Assembly: GCA_046331465.1 (NCBI GenBank) | Contig: JAXLQV010000002.1 | Location: forward strand, 248,001 to 312,000 | Direction of reading: 5' to 3' | Source: UBA5066 sp046331465 | Lineage (GTDB): Bacteria; Acidobacteriota; Thermoanaerobaculia; UBA5066 | Length of the DNA stretch: 64,000 nt | Shown here: piece by piece, positions 1-6,886 of the stretch | Layout: every line of letters starts with the position of its first letter | How positions within the stretch are numbered: the first letter of the stretch is position 1 | Translations under genes and position numbers: made by a program | The notes under the pieces: generated by a model | What the model was told of the DNA's origin: nothing | Databases searched by the model: none | What the model saw: only the letters and a program-made list of their open reading frames with translations

Positions 1-2
1 GG

Positions 3-284
3 GAAGCCGGACCGGAGAGCGCGGATCTCGAGAAGCGGAGGGTCGTGGCGGCCGAGGTCCGGACGACGCGGATCTGGCGGCGGTCGAGCATCGGCGTCGC
101 GTCGCTCGACGATGGCGGGGCGATCGTCCTCGACCTCCGCGCGAGCGACGGCCGCGGGATCCTCGGGGACGGCCGGGTCGTCGTGCCGGCGGGCGACCCG
201 CGCTTCCGCGGCCTCCTCGACCAGCTCGGAGGGCTCGAGCCCGGCGAGACGAAGCCCGTTCCCCCCTGGTCCGAGGGGCGCTGA
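3..284 (+). CDS. hypothetical protein, possibly 5'-truncated by the window edge
   Basis: The reading frame is open from the first bases of the window. A GTG at 45 would give a 79-residue protein starting MAAEVRTTRIWRR, but the frame continues upstream without a stop, so the true start may lie outside. I do not recognise the family. The product is short, without a signal peptide or membrane segment, and ends in a proline-containing tail (KPVPPWSEGR). It is followed after 12 bases by the next gene, whose Shine-Dalgarno overlaps this stop codon, so the two are probably co-transcribed. The nearby sheath gene on the opposite strand makes a secretion-system accessory possible, but nothing in the protein itself shows this. 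Confidence 0.5.
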   Translation, partial: EAGPESADLEKRRVVAAEVRTTRIWRRSSIGVASLDDGGAIVLDLRASDGRGILGDGRVVVPAGDPRFRGLLDQLGGLEPGETKPVPPWSEGR

Positions 285-296
285 GGAGTCTCGACG

Positions 297-1046
297 ATGC
301 TTCCGAAGCTCGACACCTTCCGGCCGGGGAACGGCTCCGTCCTCCGGAACGGCCCGACGGGGCGCCCGAACGCGAGCTCGGTCGGCGTCGGGCCGATCGG
401 CTGCGCCCGCTTCGGCGACGACGCCTGCGTGAACCAGACGGCGAACGCGGCGCTCGACGGCGCGTCGTCGCTCCTCCAGTGGTCGACGAGCGTCCTCGAC
501 TGGGCGCTCGGCGAGTACCAGGCGGCGAGCTACGCGTCGACGCTCTGCGACGCGATCAAGAGCGAACGGGAGTTCTTCCTGGGGAAGGCGGAACGGTCGG
601 CGTACGACACCGCCGAGAAGATCGCCGCGAACGCCGGGAAGTTCTTCCGGAAGCCGTTCTCCGGCGCCCTCGTCGAGTGGAACGTCTACACGGACTACGT
701 CGTCGAGGAGATCCCGGTGACGACCTACGACCCGATGGTCGTCCTCGGCTACACGGACGAGAACGTGGCGACCGGCTTCGAGGAGAAGGCGACGGCGCGT
801 ACCGCGGGCCCGCTCCGGCTCGCCCTCTGGCATGCCCTCGACCCGTCGGCGGCCGTGATCCAGAAGGTCGCGAACCAGCAGTGCAGCCGGCGGTTCTTCC
901 TCCTCGACATGGCGACCGTCCTCCTCTACCCGAACGTCCCGTCGGCCTGGACGGTCGTCGCCGACCAGACGGTCGACCTCCGCGGGCCCTGCCTGATCGA
1001 CCAGTTCGTCGAGTTCCTGACCCCGAAGCCGAACGGCATCCTCTGA
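297..1046 (+). CDS. hypothetical protein next to the T6SS-like sheath gene
   Basis: This is a 249-residue soluble protein of unknown family. The ATG at 297 is preceded by a good GAGGAG site at about 284-289. The N-terminal 40 residues are Gly/Pro/Asn-rich, the middle (about 45-110) is predicted helical, and the rest is a mixed aromatic-rich domain. Several cysteines are present (for example in the GCARFGDDAC segment near residue 40). No signal peptide is visible. It converges on the TssB-TssC fusion gene, whose stop is 26 bases away on the other strand. A role in the contractile apparatus or as a cargo protein is possible from context only. Confidence 0.65.
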   Translation: MLPKLDTFRPGNGSVLRNGPTGRPNASSVGVGPIGCARFGDDACVNQTANAALDGASSLLQWSTSVLDWALGEYQAASYASTLCDAIKSEREFFLGKAERSAYDTAEKIAANAGKFFRKPFSGALVEWNVYTDYVVEEIPVTTYDPMVVLGYTDENVATGFEEKATARTAGPLRLALWHALDPSAAVIQKVANQQCSRRFFLLDMATVLLYPNVPSAWTVVADQTVDLRGPCLIDQFVEFLTPKPNGIL

Positions 1047-1071
1047 CGCGCGGCCCGGCCGCGCCCGCTCC

Positions 1072-2415
1072 TCAGCCCCAGAGCCCCGCGAGCGGCGCGT
1101 GCGGCTGGGCGATCGACTGGAAGATCGCGAGCCGAACCGTGTCGGTCCCCTTCATCGTGACGATCGGCATGAGCCCCTTCGCGACGACGGCCTCGGCGGC
1201 GCGGACGGTGAAGAGGGTCTCGGCGCACGGCACGGCGTGCTTCTCCCCGTCCTCCGTCACGAGCGCGAACGGGAGTCCGGAGATCTCCTGCGCCGAGCCG
1301 GGGCGGAGGCTCCAGCCGTCCTCGAGGAACGCCTCGCCGAGGAGGAGGACCGTGGCGAGCGCGGGGCTCCCCCAGAGGTACTCCTCGTGCTCCGGCGGCG
1401 ACGAGAGCTCCTCGAAGTCGAAGGCGTCGACGGCGTTCGTCTCCTTCCCCCAGGGGAGGCGGAGGAGGATCCGCGGAAGGGCGAGGCCGACGTACCGCGC
1501 CTCGGGGAGGCGCGCGAGGGCGGCCCACGCCTCGGCCCCGTGGCCGGCGGGGAGGGTCCAGTCGTCCGGGTCGGGCGTCTCGGCGAGGGAGGCGCAGCCG
1601 ACGAGGCCCGGCTCTGCGCCCGCGAGGACGGCCGTGCCGGCCCGGGCCGCGATCTTCGCGAGCCGGCCGAGAGCCTCGGCGTCGCCCTTCGACGGCCCGA
1701 ACGAGCCGAGGACGGCGAGCGCGGCGAACGGGTGGCCGCCCGGCGTCCCGACCGTCTTCTCGACGAGGAGGCGCCAGAGGCCCGTCTTCCCGAGGTCGTC
1801 CGATGCGAGGTCGGCCCGCAGCTCCTCCGCGGAGATGTCGACGAGGTGGATCGTGAGCGGCCCGTCCGCGTCCAGTCTCCGGAGGAGGAAGTCGACGCCG
1901 CGCCAGGAGGCCTCGAGCGACCGGAAGGTGGCGCTCCCGAGGATCGACCGCATCAGCTCCGTGGGCCCGTCGCTCGTCCCGGCGGCGGGAACCTCTTCCT
2001 GCGCCGCGCCCTCGAGGATCCGCTCGAGGAGACCGGCGTCGGGGCGCGTCGTCTCCCGGCGCCGCGCTTCCGCCGCGGAGGCCTCCTTCAGCGCGGAGAA
2101 GCGGCCGATGCGCGAGAAGAGGGTGTCGGGGAGGAAGTCGTCGATCTCGCGGAGTCGGATCACGTCGCCGTCGCGGAGCCGCACCTGCGGCTCGAGGCGG
2201 GCGATCGTGGCGTCGAGCGAGTCGAGGTCGACCCGGATGACCTTCCGGTCGCCGAGCGCCGCCCCGGTCTCGACGAGGCCCCGCGCGGCGCGGCCGGAGA
2301 AGTCGCCGGCGAGGAGGATGCGGAACGGGGCGTCGTCCTCGGCCCGGGCGGGGCGGGGCTCGGTCTCGGCCTCGAGGCGGACATCGATCGCACCGAAGGA
2401 GAACGGCTTCGACAT
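1072..2415 (-). CDS. tssC: type VI secretion-like contractile sheath protein, TssB-TssC fusion
   Basis: This 447-residue protein appears to carry both sheath subunits. Residues about 29-115 match the TssB pattern (PFRILLAGDFSG, then DRKVIRVDLDSLDATIARLEP, split here as DRKVIRVDLD and SLDATIARLEP, then DDFLPDTLF). From about residue 150 it matches TssC, with the hallmark FRSLEASWRG at 164-173. In the family, TssB and TssC are usually separate proteins of about 165 and 490 residues and together form the contractile tube around Hcp. The ATG at 2415 was chosen over upstream codons because GAGGAGG lies about 8 bases before it. The protein is shorter than TssB plus TssC together, so parts of one or both are missing. 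No other core T6SS gene (tssJLM, clpV, hcp, vgrG) is in the window. Confidence 0.82.
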   Translation of the reverse strand: MSKPFSFGAIDVRLEAETEPRPARAEDDAPFRILLAGDFSGRAARGLVETGAALGDRKVIRVDLDSLDATIARLEPQVRLRDGDVIRLREIDDFLPDTLFSRIGRFSALKEASAAEARRRETTRPDAGLLERILEGAAQEEVPAAGTSDGPTELMRSILGSATFRSLEASWRGVDFLLRRLDADGPLTIHLVDISAEELRADLASDDLGKTGLWRLLVEKTVGTPGGHPFAALAVLGSFGPSKGDAEALGRLAKIAARAGTAVLAGAEPGLVGCASLAETPDPDDWTLPAGHGAEAWAALARLPEARYVGLALPRILLRLPWGKETNAVDAFDFEELSSPPEHEEYLWGSPALATVLLLGEAFLEDGWSLRPGSAQEISGLPFALVTEDGEKHAVPCAETLFTVRAAEAVVAKGLMPIVTMKGTDTVRLAIFQSIAQPHAPLAGLWG

Positions 2416-2499
2416 CGGGAACGGCCTCCTCGAAGATTCGTGGGCCAAAGTATAGGCGCGGAGGGGATAGACTGGCGGCCTCGCACCGAGGAGGTCGAC

Positions 2500-3480
2500 T
2501 TGATCCGCTTCCTGAAGAAGGTGGGGCGGCAGCTCCCGGTCCTAAAGGACATCCACCGGTACATCCTCGCCCTCGAGGCGGAACGCGAGGAGCTCCGCAC
2601 GACGGTGGCGACGCAGCGGGGCGAGCTCGCCGAGGCGCGCGAGACGACCCGGAAGCTCTGGGTCCCGCCGGGCGACCCGCGCTCGCCGATCCCCGACCTC
2701 GACGACGTTCGGCGCCGCGAGAGCGAGCTCTTCGGCCGGCCCCCGGAGGAGCTGCCCGGCCTCGACACGCTCGTCGAGGAGCAGCTCACGATCGTGCGGG
2801 AGATGAAGCGGTGGGGCGCCGAGCCGCCGTTCCCCGCGGGAGAGGACGGCCGGCGGAGCTCGTACGAGGACCCGGCCTACGGCTGGGGCGATGTCGCCCT
2901 CCTCCACGCCTTCCTCCGGAAGCTCCGGCCCCGGCGCGTCGTCTGCGCGGGCGCCGGCCCGTTCGTCCCCGCGCTCCTCGACCTGAACGAGCACGTCTTC
3001 GGGCGGACGATCGCGATCACGGTCGTCGACCCCGACGCCGAGCGCCTCCGGCCGCTCCTCGGGAAGGAGGAGGCCGAGAAGGTGCGGCTGCTCCCCGCCC
3101 GGGTCCACGAGGTCCCGTTCGACACGTTCACCTCGCTCGCGCCCGGGGACGTCCTCTGCCTCGAGACGAGCCACGTCTCGAGGACCGGCAGCGACCTGAA
3201 CCACCTCCTCTTCCGCGTCCTGCCGCGGCTGAAGGGGGGTATCCACGTCCACCCGAACGGCGTCTTCTGGCCGTTCGAGTACCCGGCCTCCTGGGTGACG
3301 GAGGGGAGGGCCTGGAACGAGGCCTACCTCTGGCGGGCGTTCCTCCTCCACAACCACGCCTGGGAGATCGCCGTCTTCGCGAGCTTCCTCGAGACCGCCC
3401 ACAGGGGGGCGATCCTCAAGGAGCTGCCGCAGTGGCAGCGCAGCCGGGGCGGGGGGCTCTGGATCCGCCGGAAGAGCTGA
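2500..3480 (+). CDS. SAM-dependent methyltransferase-like protein
   Basis: The protein has 326 residues starting at TTG 2500, which follows a strong GAGGAGG site at 2488-2494. No ATG or GTG suits the fold. Residues about 15-60 form a charged coiled coil (ILALEAEREELRTTVATQRG), typical of O-antigen or sugar-linked methyltransferases. The core from about 125 has a Rossmann-like segment (RRVVCAGAGPFVPALLDL, ITVVDPDAERL), a segment LCLETSHVSRTGSDLNHLL, and GGIHVHPNGVFWPFEYP. Similar sequences are annotated as class I methyltransferases acting on small molecules or glycans. The catalytic class is inferred from fold motifs and the substrate is unknown. It is divergent from the sheath gene. Confidence 0.65.
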   Translation: MIRFLKKVGRQLPVLKDIHRYILALEAEREELRTTVATQRGELAEARETTRKLWVPPGDPRSPIPDLDDVRRRESELFGRPPEELPGLDTLVEEQLTIVREMKRWGAEPPFPAGEDGRRSSYEDPAYGWGDVALLHAFLRKLRPRRVVCAGAGPFVPALLDLNEHVFGRTIAITVVDPDAERLRPLLGKEEAEKVRLLPARVHEVPFDTFTSLAPGDVLCLETSHVSRTGSDLNHLLFRVLPRLKGGIHVHPNGVFWPFEYPASWVTEGRAWNEAYLWRAFLLHNHAWEIAVFASFLETAHRGAILKELPQWQRSRGGGLWIRRKS

Positions 3481-3487
3481 GGGCCGC

Positions 3488-4264
3488 CTAGGATTCCTCG
3501 AGGAGCTCCGGGTCCTGCGCCTTGACGAGCTCGACGAGCTTGTCCCGGAAGGCGTCGCGGAGGCCGGAGATGTCGGAGACCTTCACGAACTCCTCGAACT
3601 CCTCGCTCCCCGAGATCTCCGTCGTCTCGATGATGACCTCGTCGTCGGGCCGGTACGTCGAGACCGCCGTCGTGATGCAGGTGATCGGGAGGCCCCCGAA
3701 CTCCGGGCGCCGCTCGACGACGACCGGGAAGCGGAGCGAGGCGAGCATGTCCTTGATGCCGGGCTGGCGCGTGAAGACGTGCTCGACGAGGAGGAAGTGG
3801 AGGACGAACCTCTTCAGCTGCTCCTCGGTCCGGTTGCGGTCCGCGAGGACGCGCTTGAGCTCCTCGAGGCCGTACTCGCGGTAGTTCACGACCCACTTCA
3901 GCGGCGAGGTGATCTTGACCGTCTTGCTCTCGCGGTCGCCGCGGGCCGTGTACGAGTACTCGACCGGCTGCATCTCGAGCGAGGCGCTCATCACCTCGAA
4001 CGGCGACTTCAGCTCCTTGCCGATGTGGAACGGCTTGCTCCCCGCGACCTCGGCGAAGTCGGTCGCGAGGTCCTTGAACGCCCGGTCGGCGCCCTTGACG
4101 AGCTCCTTGCCGTGCCCCTGCACGTGCTCGCCGAACATGGCCCGCGGCCGGAGCAGCGGCTCGACCGTGATGAGCGTGCTGCGGAGGTCCGCGCGCAGCG
4201 CCTCGGCGAGGGAGCGGGTCAGCTTGCGGAGTGCGATGAACTTACGGGTGCTGATCGTCGGCAT
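3488..4264 (-). CDS. hypothetical protein in the T6SS-like locus
   Basis: This is a 258-residue soluble protein with no signal peptide or membrane segment. I do not recognise the family. Visible features are a basic helical N-terminus (STRKFIALRKLTRSLAEALR), a central beta-rich part, and an acidic helical C-terminus (residues about 225-258). It lies just downstream of a Ser/Thr kinase gene on the same strand, about 100 bases apart, and close to the TssB-TssC fusion gene. A structural or chaperone role in a contractile injection system is possible, but rests on context alone. The ATG at 4264 is the first codon of the frame with a purine-rich leader (GAAGAGGGG). Confidence 0.65.
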   Translation of the reverse strand: MPTISTRKFIALRKLTRSLAEALRADLRSTLITVEPLLRPRAMFGEHVQGHGKELVKGADRAFKDLATDFAEVAGSKPFHIGKELKSPFEVMSASLEMQPVEYSYTARGDRESKTVKITSPLKWVVNYREYGLEELKRVLADRNRTEEQLKRFVLHFLLVEHVFTRQPGIKDMLASLRFPVVVERRPEFGGLPITCITTAVSTYRPDDEVIIETTEISGSEEFEEFVKVSDISGLRDAFRDKLVELVKAQDPELLEES

Positions 4265-4367
4265 TCGCGTCCCCTCTTCCGGCCCGTCGACCGGTGCCGG
4301 AGCGTCTCCGGGGGAGTGTTCCGTGCCAGTCTGGAGCGGTTTCGGCGCTCCGTCAAACCCGGAGAGG

Positions 4368-5870
4368 TCAGACCCCGAGCGGTCCGAGCGCCTCGCGGAG
4401 GCGCCGGCGCCCCGCCTCGTCCGGGATCTCCCGGGCGAGGGCCTCGACGAAGGGGCCCCACGCCTCGTGGCGCTTCGCTTCCTTCTTCACGAGGACGCGG
4501 GCGAGCGGCCCGATCTCGGCCGCGAGCCGCTGCTCGGCCGCGGCGAGGAGCGCCGGCGGGAAGGCGCCGCCCGTCGAGGCGCCCCCGCCGGTGGGCTGCG
4601 AGCCGGGCGGCGGCGCCGGCGGCGACCCCGCGGGGCGGCTTCCCGCCCCGCTCCCGGCCCCGGAAGGGCGCGAGGCGGGCCGCGGCGCGAGGACCTCCCG
4701 GAGGAACGCGGCCCGGGCGTTCTCGTCGGGGATCTGAGGGGCGAGCCGCCGGCAGAGCTCCTCGAAGTCGGCGGCCTCCTTCGCCGCCTGCCGGACGAGG
4801 ACGCGCGCCATGGGGCCGACCCGCTCCGCGAGCTTCTCCTCGACGCGGCGGTAGACCTCGCCGTCCCAGCCGGGGGGCGCGCCCGCGCCCGAGGGCAACT
4901 CGCGGGTCGGCCGGGCCGTCGGCGCGGAGCCGGGGCCGGGCCAGGCCGTCTCGAGCGCCGAGAGGGCCGGGTCGGCCGCCGCCGCCCGGGAAGGGGGTGG
5001 CGGCGAAGGGACCGGGGGCGCGGCCGGCAGCCCCTCCCCGGCCTGCAGGGCGGCGAGCTCGCGCGAGGCCTCCTCGGCGTCCCGCGGGCGGCGCTCCCTC
5101 TCCCGCGCCATGAGGCGGAGGACGGCGGCCGAGAAGCCCTCCGACAGCTCCGGCGTGTAGGTCCGCGGGTCGGGGGGGCGCTCGTTCAGGTGGCGCGACA
5201 TGATGACGGCGCTCGAGGGGCCGGGAAACGGCACCTGCCCGGTGACGAGCTGGTAGAGCGTGGCGCCGAGGGAGTAGAGGTCGGCCCGTCCGTCGACGTC
5301 GGCGCGCCCCTCGATCTGCTCGGGGGAGATGTAGTACGGCGTCCCCGCCGCGAAGCCGGTCGAGGAGGCGCCGGGGTCGTCGATCTTCTTGGCGAGGCCG
5401 AGGTCGACGAGCTTCAGGACTCCCTTCTTCCCGAGGATCAGGTTGTCGGGCTTCACGTCGCGGTGGACGATCCCGGCCGCGTGCGCGACGCCGAGCGCCG
5501 CGAGCGCCTGCCGCGCGAGGACGACGGCGTTCTGCTCGGAGAAGCGTCCCCACGTCTTCAGGAAGTGCGCGAGCGAGCGCCCTTCGACGAGCTCCATCGC
5601 GAGGTACCAGTGCGCCCCGACCTGCCCGAAGTCGTAGATCTGGACGATCCCCGGGTGGTTCAGCCTCGCGGCGGCGCGCGCCTCCTTCAGGAAGCGCTGG
5701 ACGTAGAAGTCGTCCTCGGTGAACTGCTCGGCGAGGAGCTTCAGGGCGACGTCGCGCTCGAGCGTGACGTGGCGCGCGCGGAAGACGCGCCCCATGCCGC
5801 CGCGCCCGAGCTCCTCGAGGACCTCGTAGCTCCCGAACGTCCGGCCGGGGCCGACCTCGTCGATCGACAT
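4368..5870 (-). CDS. serine/threonine protein kinase with duplicated C-terminal helical module
   Basis: The protein has 500 residues. The kinase domain spans about 14-275 with a Gly-rich loop (LGRGGMGRVF), Lys44 in VALKLL, the catalytic HRDVKPDN (Asp138), the metal-binding DLG (Asp156, in place of DFG) and the SPE motif. No transmembrane segment follows. Instead there is a Pro/Ala/Gly-rich linker and two related modules of about 55 residues, near 340-400 and 440-500, each with GP(M/L)ARVLV followed by a helix and IPDE. Similar modules occur in other bacterial kinases. The kinase is probably cytosolic. Its upstream neighbour on the same strand, 19 bases away, is a Tll0287/HAMP sensor, suggesting a sensor-kinase pair. 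Threonine phosphorylation controls some type VI systems, so a regulatory link to the sheath gene is possible but inferred. Confidence 0.88.
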   Translation of the reverse strand: MSIDEVGPGRTFGSYEVLEELGRGGMGRVFRARHVTLERDVALKLLAEQFTEDDFYVQRFLKEARAAARLNHPGIVQIYDFGQVGAHWYLAMELVEGRSLAHFLKTWGRFSEQNAVVLARQALAALGVAHAAGIVHRDVKPDNLILGKKGVLKLVDLGLAKKIDDPGASSTGFAAGTPYYISPEQIEGRADVDGRADLYSLGATLYQLVTGQVPFPGPSSAVIMSRHLNERPPDPRTYTPELSEGFSAAVLRLMARERERRPRDAEEASRELAALQAGEGLPAAPPVPSPPPPSRAAAADPALSALETAWPGPGSAPTARPTRELPSGAGAPPGWDGEVYRRVEEKLAERVGPMARVLVRQAAKEAADFEELCRRLAPQIPDENARAAFLREVLAPRPASRPSGAGSGAGSRPAGSPPAPPPGSQPTGGGASTGGAFPPALLAAAEQRLAAEIGPLARVLVKKEAKRHEAWGPFVEALAREIPDEAGRRRLREALGPLGV

Positions 5871-5889
5871 CGCGGCGGGCGTCTCCCGC

Positions 5890-6765
5890 CTACTCCTGCT
5901 CCAGCATCGCGAGGGCCTTCCGGAGGGAGATCCGCATCCGGCCGAACGAGGAGGCGAGCTGCGCGACCTCGTCGCTCCCGGCGACCTTCACCTCGGCGAC
6001 GTCCATGTTGCCGAGGCTCACCTGGTCGGCCATCGCCGAGAGCTCGCGGAGCGGGCGGATGACGACGAAGCGGAGGAGGAGGTTCAGGATGACGAGCGTC
6101 AGCGCGAAGACGCCGGCGAGCGTCAGGAGGAGCGTCCCGAAGGCCTGGTTCGCCATCTTCACCGGGAGCGACGTCGGCACCGAGACGATCTGCGCCCCGA
6201 CGACCTCGTTCAGCTTCCAGCCGAAGCCGTTGCTCGGGCCGTAGGCCTTGATCTGCGAGGCCGGGGCGGCGTCGGGCGTGTCGTGGCAGGCGAGGCACTT
6301 CGCGTCCCGGATCCGGATGGGGTGGGAGAGGAAGAGCGCGCGCCCCTGCGGCGTCTCGCGCTCGCCGACGATCTCCTTCTTCGCGTCGTCGTTCCGGAAG
6401 GCCTGGACGAGGTCGGCCTCCCAGTCGACGGTCCGGTTCCTCGGGTTCGTCGGGTTCAGGGTGGCTTCCTTGTACGAGTACTGCGGGTTCGACTTCCGGA
6501 GGGCGGCGAAGATCTCCGTCGCCGAGTAGGCGGGGACCGACTGGGGAAGGAACGTCGTCGCGAGCTGCGGCGCGAGGAGCGGCTGCACCTGCTGGACGGT
6601 GTAGGTCCTCACGGCGAGGGCGGTCTCCATCATGATCCGGGCGTTCTCGATGACCTGCGTCCGGGCGCTCTTCTGCAGGAGGTCGTGCGAGATCCAGCCG
6701 GCCGGGACGAGCGCCAGCGCGAACACCGCGATCAGGGCGAGGTTGAACTTCGTCAGGAGGCTCAT
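5890..6765 (-). CDS. membrane sensor with Tll0287-like (DUF3365) domain and HAMP
   Basis: This 291-residue protein has an N-terminal membrane segment (about 8-28, LALIAVFALALVPAGWI) and a second one near 208-232 (GTLLLTLAGVFALTLVILNLL). Between them is a periplasmic Tll0287-like domain with NPRN, and a CLACHD motif near residue 157 of the CxxCH type that can attach heme c. A HAMP linker follows the second membrane segment (RFVVIRPLRELSAMADQV) and the protein ends soon after it, so there is no kinase domain of its own. The kinase gene starts 19 bases downstream. The family is used in redox or gas sensing. I infer that this receptor feeds the adjacent kinase. Confidence 0.85.
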   Translation of the reverse strand: MSLLTKFNLALIAVFALALVPAGWISHDLLQKSARTQVIENARIMMETALAVRTYTVQQVQPLLAPQLATTFLPQSVPAYSATEIFAALRKSNPQYSYKEATLNPTNPRNRTVDWEADLVQAFRNDDAKKEIVGERETPQGRALFLSHPIRIRDAKCLACHDTPDAAPASQIKAYGPSNGFGWKLNEVVGAQIVSVPTSLPVKMANQAFGTLLLTLAGVFALTLVILNLLLRFVVIRPLRELSAMADQVSLGNMDVAEVKVAGSDEVAQLASSFGRMRISLRKALAMLEQE

Positions 6766-6886
6766 CGGGATCTCCCTCCGGGAACTGCGGCGGAGTCTAA
6801 TGGAGAGGCGGTCTCAGGACGAAGGGAGCCGCGGGGCTGTCATCCGGAAGGGCGCTCGAGGCGTCCGTAGGGAGGTGGAGACGGAG

